Shown: piece after piece, positions 1-7,497 of the stretch
How positions within the stretch are numbered: the first letter of the stretch is position 1
Layout of the letters: each line of letters begins with the position of its first letter
Virus record (IMG/VR): IMGVR_UViG_3300025128_000330
Span: 1 to 24,061 of that record
Reading direction: 5' to 3' (one strand)
Length of the DNA: 24,061 nucleotides
Origin: a virus
Position numbers and translations under genes: made by a program
Notes under the pieces: generated by a model
What the model was told of the DNA's origin: nothing
Databases searched by the model: none
The model's input: the letters and a program-made list of their open reading frames with translations, nothing else

Positions 1-129
1 AAGATACTTCAGTATGTTGCCTTGCAGGTAATATTTAAAATTAGGTAGTAGTGCAGCTTCTATTGCATCTATGCATTCTATCCCACTCTGATTATAATGC
101 GGTGGGTTGTTTACCATATCTTTTTTCAT
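1..129 (-). CDS. DUF3310-family phage protein (3' end outside the window)
   Basis: The leftward frame starts at ATG 129-127 and stays open to the window edge, giving 43 codons. The peptide begins MKKDMVNNPPHYNQSG, continues IECIDAIEAA and ends QGNILKYL. The VNxPxHY start and the YLQGNILKYL segment are the hallmarks of DUF3310 (SaV-like), a small family common in phage nucleotide-metabolism and replication blocks. Its biochemical role is not settled. A TAGGA Shine-Dalgarno lies 7 nt before the ATG. It is the last visible gene of the leftward replication block, 9 nt after the stop of the 102-aa gene. The family call is firm; the function is unknown. Confidence 0.85.
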   Translation of the reverse strand, partial: MKKDMVNNPPHYNQSGIECIDAIEAALLPNFKYYLQGNILKYL

Positions 130-138
130 GTATGTGTC

Positions 139-447
139 CTAGTGTTTTGTTATAGGTTTATCATTGAAAGGAAAAAATACATCTTCGTCTGGTGCTTCGT
201 CTTTAATTTCTTCATATTTATCATAGTATTTACTTAACATATGTTCTACATATGATGTATCTAAAGAGGGTAGTATGCACAGTATCTTTAACATATCTGT
301 TATTATACCTTCTACCTCTGGGGTATCAAGTAAAGACGCATGAATAACAGGATAAAATCTACAAGACACACCATACTCATCATCGTTCTCTACTTTTATT
401 AACAGACAAGCATAGTCCTTTGGTAGGTTTACGTCATCTTCTAACAT
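139..447 (-). CDS. Hypothetical acidic phage protein (102 aa)
   Basis: I do not recognise this family. The 102-aa product is acidic, with a C-terminal segment EEIKDEAPDEDVFFPFNDK, and has no membrane segment or metal motif. The start overlaps the 3' end of the endonuclease I gene by 14 nt in another frame, and a GAGAGG sequence inside that gene can serve as ribosome binding site. The overlap on one side and the 9-nt gap to the DUF3310 gene on the other support a real gene of the leftward replication operon. It could be a small accessory or inhibitor protein, but nothing in the sequence shows this. Confidence 0.7.
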   Translation of the reverse strand: MLEDDVNLPKDYACLLIKVENDDEYGVSCRFYPVIHASLLDTPEVEGIITDMLKILCILPSLDTSYVEHMLSKYYDKYEEIKDEAPDEDVFFPFNDKPITKH

Positions 448-856
448 TTTTATTTTTGCCTCTCGTTTTTTCGTTTATCCATTCTTCAGGTATAAGCTGA
501 TCGGCAAATTTAAAACCATGTTTGTTGCACCAATCTGCGTAAGTAGTCTTGCTACCTTTTCTTAATTTGTTTTTAGAATTAGAAAATACAAATCGTAGAT
601 CTAAATCAGGGTACTGTTCTTTTATCCATAGATGTTTCTGTCTATCTTGAACAGTAAACACCCCTTTTGTTTCTACTATTATATTATTAGGTAACCAAAA
701 ATCAGGCGTATAGTTTCTGTTTTTTTCTGGTTGAACAAAAGATATTTTTTTTATTTCATAACAGTCTAGTATATTTAAAAAAGCTAGTTGTTCACATACT
801 CTTTCTTCTAAACCAGATCTAAAACCATGTGCTATTTTATAGTTGTATGCAACCAT
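434..856 (-). CDS. Endonuclease I, T7 gp3-type Holliday junction resolvase
   Basis: The 140-aa product matches the T7 endonuclease I family over nearly its full length (T7 gp3 is 149 aa). Family landmarks are FRSGLEERV (residues 12-20), YTPDFWLPN (49-57), IVETKG (60-65), DRQKHLWIKEQYPDLDLRF, and FADQLIPEEWI near the C-terminus. By alignment to T7 gp3, catalytic Glu20, Asp55, Glu65 and Lys67 correspond to Glu17, Asp52, Glu62 and Lys64 here, so the PD-(D/E)XK site is intact. In T7 the enzyme resolves branched DNA and helps degrade host DNA. It sits just after the exonuclease gene, as part of a phage recombination and nucleotide-salvage set. The start has only a weak ribosome binding site. Confidence 0.95.
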   Translation of the reverse strand: MVAYNYKIAHGFRSGLEERVCEQLAFLNILDCYEIKKISFVQPEKNRNYTPDFWLPNNIIVETKGVFTVQDRQKHLWIKEQYPDLDLRFVFSNSKNKLRKGSKTTYADWCNKHGFKFADQLIPEEWINEKTRGKNKNVRR

Positions 857-886
857 AAGTAGTTAAACCAAATTTACTTTGCATAA

Positions 887-1762
887 TCACGCTGCTTCCT
901 CTCCCATAGAGTTTAACTGTGTGTATGCTACCATAGGTTTGCTCTTAGCCTTAGAGAATACTGACTCCCTCTCTTGCATATTAGGCCAACAAGCAAATCT
1001 ATATTTACACCAAGAACATTCCATACCAAGTTTTCTGTTTCCAGTAAGCACTCTGTTAAATGTTTCTGGCTCATCTTCAAAGCACCTTTCAAAGGGTGCA
1101 TCTGAAACTAATGCATCTATCTTCTTCTCTGCTTCTTTTAAAATGCTAGATACTTCTTCTTTAGTATCCGTGCTTTCTATTCTGTTAAGTTCACCAGTAG
1201 TTATGTTCATTGCCCATATACCACCAGCAGGTTTGCCAGTAGCTGAAGCGTATACGTGTAACTGTGTTACGTATCCAAAAGAATCCTTTTCTTTCAATGC
1301 ATTCCAACTGACAAATTTATTTCTAAAAGCAAAGTCTGAAGTAGATTTTATGTCATCAATTCTGCCATCATCAAAAGATAAATCTGCCTCTCCTGTTACT
1401 GTATGCTCACCTATTTTAGTAGTGAGATTTTGAGAAGATTTATATCCTTCTAGGTTAGTTTCTTTTATAACTCCCTTTAGTACCGCTTCTACTATATCTC
1501 CTAATATCATTCGTAGTAAAAAATTATATGAAAACGCTACTCCTTTTTCCCCTTTCTTTTCCATCTGCAATTGGCACAAGGGCCTACCAAGATTAGATGG
1601 TCTTACTTTAAATTCTCTTCTATTTGTTGAAGAAGCAAACTGCTTACGTAATGCGTCAGCTACATCATTACATACGGTGGAGATAGTGTCCTCTGTCATG
1701 GACACCTCCCCATCCATATTCTTTTGAAGCCAACTAATAACCCTCGCTAACTTCAAATCCAT
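887..1762 (-). CDS. PD-(D/E)XK exonuclease with Cas4/AddB-like Fe-S cysteines
   Basis: The 291-aa protein has the layout of a RecB/Cas4-type nuclease. Visible elements are GEADLSF (124-130; Asp127), DDIKS (136-140; Asp137 and Lys139), and QLHVY (167-171), a QxxxY motif. A lone Cys63 in RPLCQLQ pairs with a C-terminal C-x2-C-x5-C cluster (Cys249, 252, 258). This one-plus-three cysteine pattern is known from AddB and Cas4 nucleases, where it holds a 4Fe-4S cluster; that it does so here is inference. The gene occupies the role of T7 gp6 exonuclease: end resection, recombination and host DNA breakdown. Its ATG shares a base with the stop of the SSB-like gene (TAATG), so translation is probably coupled. 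Confidence 0.8.
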   Translation of the reverse strand: MDLKLARVISWLQKNMDGEVSMTEDTISTVCNDVADALRKQFASSTNRREFKVRPSNLGRPLCQLQMEKKGEKGVAFSYNFLLRMILGDIVEAVLKGVIKETNLEGYKSSQNLTTKIGEHTVTGEADLSFDDGRIDDIKSTSDFAFRNKFVSWNALKEKDSFGYVTQLHVYASATGKPAGGIWAMNITTGELNRIESTDTKEEVSSILKEAEKKIDALVSDAPFERCFEDEPETFNRVLTGNRKLGMECSWCKYRFACWPNMQERESVFSKAKSKPMVAYTQLNSMGEEAA

Positions 1763-2634
1763 TAAGCAGCATCCTCATCAAGATTTATAAAGTCATCATC
1801 ACCATCAGACCCTGACGCACCACTTGATGTTGTATGTTTCTCCATAACCCATTTATTAATTTGAGCTATGTGATCGTGAAACTTACCAAAGAGTTCTACA
1901 GTATCATCGTTCATGGGGTAGGAAGTATCATCCGTAACAGATATATCTATATCATAGTACGTGACACCACCAGATACTTTCTTACTCTTCATTTGTACTA
2001 CTCTAGAGTTAGGAAGAACACGTTTTTTTGAAACCATATCTAAGAAAAATTTAGATAAAGTTTTACCAGAGGTCTTACCTGATAGTTCTATTTCTACAGG
2101 TAAAGTAACTTCTGTTTTTTTACCCTCTTCATTGACACCTTTCATAGTTGCTTCGCCATAAAAGATAATCATTAACCTACAAGATCGTAAAAACTCTTGC
2201 CTATCTTTGCTAAGAGACTTCCAATCTTTAATATATTCAAGGGGTCTACCACACTGGAAGTCACCATCGTCTGATGGGGCTTCATCGCGTGGCCCTTTAA
2301 CTAGTACAGAGTGTATGTATGATCCCTGTACTTTGTCACCATCTTTAGTGGTACGCTCCGCATACGCATCATATCTTTTATATCTGTAACGATGCTCATA
2401 ATATCTGAAAGATACTTCTTTTGCATACACTTTACCATCTTCTGTAGACACAGAAAAATAACCAGAAGGACATATGATATCTCCATTACTATCCTCAAGG
2501 TTTTCTCTCTCTATCCGTAGTCTAGCAAGAGAACTAGAAGAGGTAGACTCACCTCCAGTTTCACCAAAACTTTTTGCTAGTTCTGCCAATACAACAGAGT
2601 TTTCTTGCTTTACTATTTCTTGTGTTCCAGTCAT
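1762..2634 (-). CDS. Probable ssDNA-binding protein with acidic C-terminal tail
   Basis: The 290-aa protein has no motif that names it with certainty. It has a Ser-rich N-terminal linker (30-36), a striking aromatic/basic patch YYEHRYRYKRYDAY (78-91), a central beta-rich region, and an acidic tail DGDDDFINLDEDAA that includes a Phe. A disordered acidic tail with a hydrophobic residue is the hallmark of phage SSBs such as T7 gp2.5, where it binds polymerase and helicase. Position also fits: it lies between DNA polymerase and exonuclease. It has its own good sigma70 promoter inside the polymerase 3' end and an AAAGGA ribosome binding site 9 nt before the ATG, consistent with a need for high expression. 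The SSB call is inference; another replication accessory protein is possible. Confidence 0.55.
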   Translation of the reverse strand: MTGTQEIVKQENSVVLAELAKSFGETGGESTSSSSLARLRIERENLEDSNGDIICPSGYFSVSTEDGKVYAKEVSFRYYEHRYRYKRYDAYAERTTKDGDKVQGSYIHSVLVKGPRDEAPSDDGDFQCGRPLEYIKDWKSLSKDRQEFLRSCRLMIIFYGEATMKGVNEEGKKTEVTLPVEIELSGKTSGKTLSKFFLDMVSKKRVLPNSRVVQMKSKKVSGGVTYYDIDISVTDDTSYPMNDDTVELFGKFHDHIAQINKWVMEKHTTSSGASGSDGDDDFINLDEDAA

Positions 2635-2670
2635 TTTTTTTCCTTTCTTTGTCTCAAGACAAGACCTTCA

Positions 2671-2699
2671 GTTATACTTAAAACTACCTGTTTTGTCAA
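2671..2699 (-). promoter_or_regulatory. Sigma70-like promoter for the SSB-like gene
   Basis: Read on the minus strand, a perfect -35 TTGACA (2699-2694) is followed after exactly 17 bp by a -10 TATAAC (2676-2671). The predicted start near 2664 leaves about 30 nt of leader with an AAAGGA ribosome binding site before the ATG at 2634. The -35 box overlaps the last codons and stop of the DNA polymerase gene. This would let the SSB, exonuclease and endonuclease genes be transcribed independently of the long upstream operon. Confidence 0.75.
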
Positions 2700-4762
2700 G
2701 ACATATTTAGCCAATTGCTTCCTGTTTTAGTATCGATAGGTAGAGGTACATCCATGTTTATATTGTAGTATAAATGAATGCGGTTCTTAGTTGAACTAGG
2801 AGATAATATATTCTCTACAAGTTCTTCAACCCTATCTATTTCTTCATTCGGACAATCAAGTAACACACTGTCATGTACCGTATTTACTATTGTAGTTCTT
2901 AATTTATTTTTTTGTAGCTCCTCTCTTAATGCGACCAGACATAATGGAACAATGTCTGCCGTAGCTAGTGCCTGTACAGGATAGTTCTTTATCTTTGTAG
3001 CTCCTGTTGCACCCCCTGTCTTAGTTCTTTTAGCATGGGGAAATGCAAACTGCCTACCTGTTGGCAACGTAATACACTTATTCTTAATAGCCTCTGTCTG
3101 TAAACTTTGATGCCATTTTTTTATACCAGAGTATTTGTCAATGAAGTGTAAGTTGTATGCTTTCTCAGCAGTTGTGCCACTCATGGCCCCATACAGTGGG
3201 GCAAACGTCCTACCCTTGGCCTCTTGTCTAGACGTAGGCTGACCGTTGTTGGTTAAATAGTCTGCTGTATATGTGTGAACATCAAAGCCTGTTTCTATTT
3301 CTTGTATGGCTGTCTGATCGGCAGATAAGAATGCAGCTACCCTAAACTCCAGTTGTGCAAAGTCAAACTCAAACAGTGTGCCACCTTCGCCATATCTAGA
3401 CACGAATGCCTCTTTGACAGGAAACGTATTACCCCGTGGCATATTCTGCATATTAGGTGAGGAGGACGATAGCCTACCCGTAGCTGTACGACACTGATTA
3501 AAGTCAGCGTATAGCATATTACCTATCAGTCTTTTTTTGATGCCCTCTACAAACGCAGATAGGTATGTCTCAACAGCACCAAGACGCTCAACCTTTTCCA
3601 AGAACTCAATAGCATCTGAATGTTTGTCGGCGTTTAAAGATCTAAGTTGTTTAGCTAGAACCCGTAGTCTATTTTTATCTGTGCTAAATCCGTTAGCAGT
3701 TACCCATGTACTATCGGGTGGGAATATCTTTAGACCACCGACATCACCTGTTTCCATATATCTCATACCTGCACCACCGCACTCATGGCAGGTGTGCGCT
3801 CTTGAAAAGGGAGTACCATCTTTTTTTATCTTGTGTACTTTACCTGTTCCGTTACACGTTTTGCACACAGAAGCTACTGTTTTCATTACCTTTTTACAGC
3901 CACTGCGAACAAGCCTCCTAAATTTATCTGTGCTTATCCTGGGTCTAAACGGGCTGTCCAACTGATACATTATAGCGTGGCTCTTTTTATCCCTTGGAGT
4001 GTAAGAGAATATCATAGAGGATACCTGCTCTGGACTACTAAGATTAATAGGCGTATCACCCATGTAACTGTGTACTAATTCCTGTAGCCTACGTATCAGT
4101 TCCTTTTTTTCTATACGATAATTGAACTCAACGTAATCTAGCTTCGCCTCATCTATAGCCAACCCACCATACTCCATCTCAGACAGGCACATACACATTT
4201 TATTACTTAGATTTACTGTAGGCATAAGCGTAGTGTTCTCTAGATCTTTTATCTGAGCCAGATACAAATCTTTTGTAGCACGAATGTCTGCTCTGCCATA
4301 CTCCTCTACAATCTCCCAAGGCATGGCCTCATACCCTATCCCCTTATCCCAATACTCTTTGGTTATGTCAGATTTTTTATTGGCTAAGTCTCGCCTCTCA
4401 CAACAGGCACTAAGAGACATACTCATCCTCTCTCCTCTAGCCAGTATGTATTCACCTATCATAGTATCATATATGTCACCGTCATATGCAATGCCAACTG
4501 ACCATAGCCATTGTAGGTCATACTTTATATTGTGTCCTATAAGGATGTCAGCATTCTGTATTTTATGCTTGACCTCATTTCTTCTATTTGTTCCATGTGA
4601 AACATCACGATGATAAACAGCCACGTAATCTTCTTCGCCCGTGTCTACGTCTAGTATACCAATAGAAACTAAATCATTATTTTTATTGTGAGGCTTGTTA
4701 TCTATTATGTTTTCTTTTCTTGTGACACTATTTTCTATATCTACTACTAATCTTTTAGTCAT
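2696..4762 (-). CDS. Family A DNA polymerase with DnaJ-like zinc insert
   Basis: Numbered from an upstream ATG at 4783 (695 aa), the protein has a 3'-5' exonuclease with Exo I VVDIEN (Asp15, Glu17), Exo II GHNIKYD (Asp89) and Exo III YGRAD (Tyr162, Asp166). A zinc-type insert follows: CKTCNGTG (Cys307, 310) and CHECGGAG (Cys332, 335), like DnaJ CxxCxGxG repeats. The polymerase part has TATGRLSS (433-440), motif A DFAQLEFR (474-481), motif B RQEAKGRTFAPLYG (519-532) and motif C VHDS (636-639). The residue equal to E. coli Pol I 762 is Phe527. I prefer the start at 4762 (MTKRLVVD): AGG lies 4 nt upstream and the ATG overlaps the helicase stop (ATGACTAA), whereas 4783 has no ribosome binding site. 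Exonuclease and polymerase sites both look intact. The DnaJ-like insert points to HMO-2011-type marine phages. Confidence 0.97.
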   Translation of the reverse strand: MTKRLVVDIENSVTRKENIIDNKPHNKNNDLVSIGILDVDTGEEDYVAVYHRDVSHGTNRRNEVKHKIQNADILIGHNIKYDLQWLWSVGIAYDGDIYDTMIGEYILARGERMSMSLSACCERRDLANKKSDITKEYWDKGIGYEAMPWEIVEEYGRADIRATKDLYLAQIKDLENTTLMPTVNLSNKMCMCLSEMEYGGLAIDEAKLDYVEFNYRIEKKELIRRLQELVHSYMGDTPINLSSPEQVSSMIFSYTPRDKKSHAIMYQLDSPFRPRISTDKFRRLVRSGCKKVMKTVASVCKTCNGTGKVHKIKKDGTPFSRAHTCHECGGAGMRYMETGDVGGLKIFPPDSTWVTANGFSTDKNRLRVLAKQLRSLNADKHSDAIEFLEKVERLGAVETYLSAFVEGIKKRLIGNMLYADFNQCRTATGRLSSSSPNMQNMPRGNTFPVKEAFVSRYGEGGTLFEFDFAQLEFRVAAFLSADQTAIQEIETGFDVHTYTADYLTNNGQPTSRQEAKGRTFAPLYGAMSGTTAEKAYNLHFIDKYSGIKKWHQSLQTEAIKNKCITLPTGRQFAFPHAKRTKTGGATGATKIKNYPVQALATADIVPLCLVALREELQKNKLRTTIVNTVHDSVLLDCPNEEIDRVEELVENILSPSSTKNRIHLYYNINMDVPLPIDTKTGSNWLNMS

Positions 4763-5981
4763 CATACCTCGCAACTCTTCCATCTAACATTACATTTATT
4801 TGTCCATGCCAACCGCTAATTTTATTCTTAGCTATGTTGAATACTCTACGGGGATCACCCTCATCTGCTCCTTCTATCATAGCATACTTGCCAATCAGTA
4901 TCATAAGATCAGCTTCAGCTGCCTTACCTGTTCTACTGTTTTCCATCATAGATAGATTAAGATTTACCCTGCCCTCTGCATCTGCTGACAGTTGGGAGTA
5001 CCCAAAGATAGCACACTCATACCTTGTAGCTAGATCCCTAGTGCGTCTGTATATCTCACGTAGCTTTTCATGTTGAGCAGTTATGTGTTTGCTATCAGGC
5101 AATGTTACCTTGTCTAACATATCTATAACAAGTATGTCTGGCCTATGTTCTTTTAGGTGGGCTTCGATACCATCTATACCGTACGACTCCTCTATCCTAT
5201 CTATAAATAAATTATCCTTTTTCCATTCGCCATTGATTAGACTACCGCCACCCCCTAGTAGTTCTTCTTCTGATCTATTTGTAGCCGAACTTAGATACCT
5301 CAGTGCTACCCTGTTGGCAGGTTCCTCATTACAAAGTACGTGTACCTTTGCCCCTTGCTCTATCCAACCATACGGCCCCATCGCAAACGATGCATGGCTA
5401 GAGGTCTTTCCCGTTTCTGGTCTAGAGCCTATCACTATGAAGTGTCCTGCTGATACACCCGACACCCTCTCCGCAAGGGAAGACACATTAAATGCCCATT
5501 TAGTTTGCACGTTCATGGAGTCAATTAATTTTTGTGGATCTAAATCTATACCTGAGAAGGGGGATGCATCCGTAACAAAGCCAGAGGCATAGTCATCTAT
5601 TAGTTTAGATAAACTATCTAGGCTATTCTCATCACCCTCTGTCAGGGCATAGCCTATCTCAGATACTCGCCTACCAATTTCTATACGCCACAGATTATGC
5701 ATAACGTCCTTGGCTACATCGACAGATATATCCTCCGACTGTTTCATCTTGGCAAAGAGAAGTTTATAACTATCCTCTTGTGCTTTTGTTAGTGAGTTAT
5801 TGTTACTGAAGAATAAATTTTCTAATTCAGATAAGTTAATTGAATTATCATACGCATCCTGCGCGGATATAATTGTCTCTACAATTCGTTTAGGTTCTTT
5901 TTCAAAAGCAGTAACGGGTACGTTTCGTCCGATCTGCTCATATATTTCTTTGTTGCATAGTGCCTTGACTAGTTCCAACAT
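4755..5981 (-). CDS. Replicative DNA helicase, DnaB/T7 gp4-like RecA-fold
   Basis: The 408-aa product has a Walker A GSRPETGKT (185-193), the NEEP segment (218-221) that usually supplies the catalytic Glu, a Walker B ILVIDMLD (283-290) and a sensor-like GYSQLS (327-332). The C-terminal MENSRTGKAAEADLM has the arginine-finger and Lys pattern of DnaB-family hexamers. About 170 N-terminal residues are an alpha-helical non-zinc domain, so this is only the helicase half of what T7 makes as one primase-helicase. It should unwind the fork ahead of the polymerase. The start lies 44 nt inside the primase gene, with GAGG 9 nt upstream, and the stop overlaps the polymerase start. These overlaps imply coupled, roughly balanced synthesis of the three replisome proteins. 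Confidence 0.93.
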   Translation of the reverse strand: MLELVKALCNKEIYEQIGRNVPVTAFEKEPKRIVETIISAQDAYDNSINLSELENLFFSNNNSLTKAQEDSYKLLFAKMKQSEDISVDVAKDVMHNLWRIEIGRRVSEIGYALTEGDENSLDSLSKLIDDYASGFVTDASPFSGIDLDPQKLIDSMNVQTKWAFNVSSLAERVSGVSAGHFIVIGSRPETGKTSSHASFAMGPYGWIEQGAKVHVLCNEEPANRVALRYLSSATNRSEEELLGGGGSLINGEWKKDNLFIDRIEESYGIDGIEAHLKEHRPDILVIDMLDKVTLPDSKHITAQHEKLREIYRRTRDLATRYECAIFGYSQLSADAEGRVNLNLSMMENSRTGKAAEADLMILIGKYAMIEGADEGDPRRVFNIAKNKISGWHGQINVMLDGRVARYDD

Positions 5982-6741
5982 TTTGTATTTCCTCTATAGC
6001 CATATCTTTAATGTCTAGTTCTAATGCAACTACCTTACACTTGTCAACGCCAACGAATATTCGCCTAGACATTTGTATAGCTTTATCCGTTGCATCTTTA
6101 TCAAGAGCGATAGTTACATTCTTGTATGTATCCCATATCTTATTTAGATTGTTAGTAGATAACGATGTGCCTAGCAATGGCATAGCATCTGTATCTTTTA
6201 AATATGTTACTGCTTTCCATGCCGATATAATATCCTCTACTATAATTAGATTAGGTTTTGGTGGGGCATCAAACGGTACAACAATCGCACTGTCGATGTC
6301 ACTATATCTTTTCCATTTGGGCTTTCGCCAAACGTCCAACGCCCTACCAATAGCGTCCACATTTTCGCCATATTTCTGGATCATAAACGCTACCCGTCTT
6401 TCTAATGCATCATATAGAACGGGGATACCTATATTGTTTATACAATAAGTGTCTAGAAAATCGCTACAAATATTAGAATAACCCAGACGATTGACATCAG
6501 TGGTTCTGACATTTTGTGTTCCCTTCATTTTGTTTCGTTGTTGTTGATAATTAAATCTAATGTCTTCAAGTGACATACTTGAATTGTGTTTTACACCGCT
6601 ATAGTTACATGATGCAGAGTAGCAATTCCATTTAATGGTACTGCCTTCTCTACTTAAAGTAAAGGTATTGTGACGATGGCACTTGGGGCAACTACCCCTT
6701 TTGCTTTCGCCAGATCGTATGTCATCGAAGTCAATATTCAT
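5938..6741 (-). CDS. Stand-alone zinc-binding TOPRIM DNA primase
   Basis: The 267-aa protein is the primase half of a T7 gp4-like system encoded as its own gene. The N-terminus has a zinc-binding domain with Cys18, Cys21, Cys40 and Cys45 (CPKC and the CYSASC segment), used by such primases to recognise template. The TOPRIM domain shows LIIVEDIISAWKA with the conserved Glu169, and IALDKDATD with the paired aspartates Asp214 and Asp216. It should make RNA primers for the family A polymerase together with the helicase encoded next. The ATG overlaps the stop of the SleB-type gene (ATGA), with no clear ribosome binding site of its own, so translation is probably coupled. Confidence in primase is high. 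Confidence 0.9.
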   Translation of the reverse strand: MNIDFDDIRSGESKRGSCPKCHRHNTFTLSREGSTIKWNCYSASCNYSGVKHNSSMSLEDIRFNYQQQRNKMKGTQNVRTTDVNRLGYSNICSDFLDTYCINNIGIPVLYDALERRVAFMIQKYGENVDAIGRALDVWRKPKWKRYSDIDSAIVVPFDAPPKPNLIIVEDIISAWKAVTYLKDTDAMPLLGTSLSTNNLNKIWDTYKNVTIALDKDATDKAIQMSRRIFVGVDKCKVVALELDIKDMAIEEIQNVGTSQGTMQQRNI

Positions 6742-7172
6742 TTGTAAAATATATGATCCTCTATCTGAATAAGATACTGCCTATTCCATTGGGGATCTAC
6801 ATTAATAGAGTGATAAAATACTGCCCCGTCAAGTAAAGGAATAGACAGACCATACGTATAGTGAACCTCCTCTGCTATACGTATAGCTTTATTCCAGGAT
6901 CTTTTATCTTTTGGTACATCTGATAAGCCATCACAGTAGAATGAAAATTGGCAACGATGCTTCACTGGATAGTTTTGTTTCCAGCTATACGTAGGCCCCT
7001 CTTTTACCACACCGCACACAGTGTTAGGCCAACGGCTATCATGGGTACGGTTCAAGACCACTTGTGCGACAGCCATCTGACCTACGGTAGGTTGATCCCT
7101 AGCCTCAAAGTATATTGCTTGTGCCAGACAGGTTATGGATGCACCGAATGCTAGGACTGTAGCTTCAAGCAT
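6738..7172 (-). CDS. SleB/CwlJ-type cell-wall hydrolase (candidate endolysin)
   Basis: The 144-aa protein matches the Hydrolase_2 (SleB/CwlJ) family: AQAIYFEARDQPTVGQMAVA (17-36) with the catalytic-type Glu23, VVLNR, the CGVV segment near residue 53, CQFSFYCDG (74-82) and a late AVFYH. Family members cleave peptidoglycan glycan strands. In marine phages this type of enzyme commonly serves as endolysin. The N-terminus, MLEATVLAFGASITCLAQAI, is hydrophobic and could act as a signal or signal-arrest segment. The gene lies inside the replication block, overlapping MazG-like (TAATG) and primase (ATGA) genes, not next to a holin or tail gene. Lysis is therefore the likely role, but its transcription with early genes is odd. 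Confidence 0.87.
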   Translation of the reverse strand: MLEATVLAFGASITCLAQAIYFEARDQPTVGQMAVAQVVLNRTHDSRWPNTVCGVVKEGPTYSWKQNYPVKHRCQFSFYCDGLSDVPKDKRSWNKAIRIAEEVHYTYGLSIPLLDGAVFYHSINVDPQWNRQYLIQIEDHIFYK

Positions 7173-7495
7173 TACCTGTTATCTCCGCTTCCACCTATCT
7201 TACCGCGATCCATGCGAGAGTTTAACTTATCTAAATTAATTTCTACAGCCTCAGTTAGATCTATATCAAGATCGTCAGCAACACGGGCTAGATACCAAAG
7301 AACATCACCTATTTCTTTTTTAAGATCAGTCTTTCGTACCATACTTATTTTCCCGTTATCATCACGGTATATTTTTTTAATCTGGTTCATTAGTTCGCCC
7401 ACTTCGCCAGATAAACCTAGTGAGGGGTAAATGATATCGTCACTGTAGATCTTGGTCTTACGGGTTTCGATTTGGTATTTGTTAAAGTCTAACAT
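7172..7495 (-). CDS. MazG-like nucleotide pyrophosphohydrolase
   Basis: The 107-aa protein has the single-domain MazG-like layout. LGLSGEVGELMNQIKK holds the first metal-binding pair Glu31 and Glu34, and KKEIGDVLWYLA holds Glu61 and Asp64, matching the ExxE...ExxD pattern. MazG-fold enzymes hydrolyse nucleoside triphosphates to monophosphate and pyrophosphate; phage copies may adjust nucleotide pools or alarmone-type signals during infection. An ideal ribosome binding site CAGGAG overlaps the stop of the Mom-like gene, 5-6 nt before the ATG. The stop overlaps the next start (TAATG). Substrate cannot be read from the sequence. Confidence 0.9.
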   Translation of the reverse strand: MLDFNKYQIETRKTKIYSDDIIYPSLGLSGEVGELMNQIKKIYRDDNGKISMVRKTDLKKEIGDVLWYLARVADDLDIDLTEAVEINLDKLNSRMDRGKIGGSGDNR

Positions 7496-7497
7496 TT

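Noticed and set aside
879-1433. 184-aa open frame on the plus strand
   Set aside because: It lies opposite the clear four-cysteine nuclease gene, has no ribosome binding site or promoter, and its product shows no recognisable pattern; it is a shadow frame.
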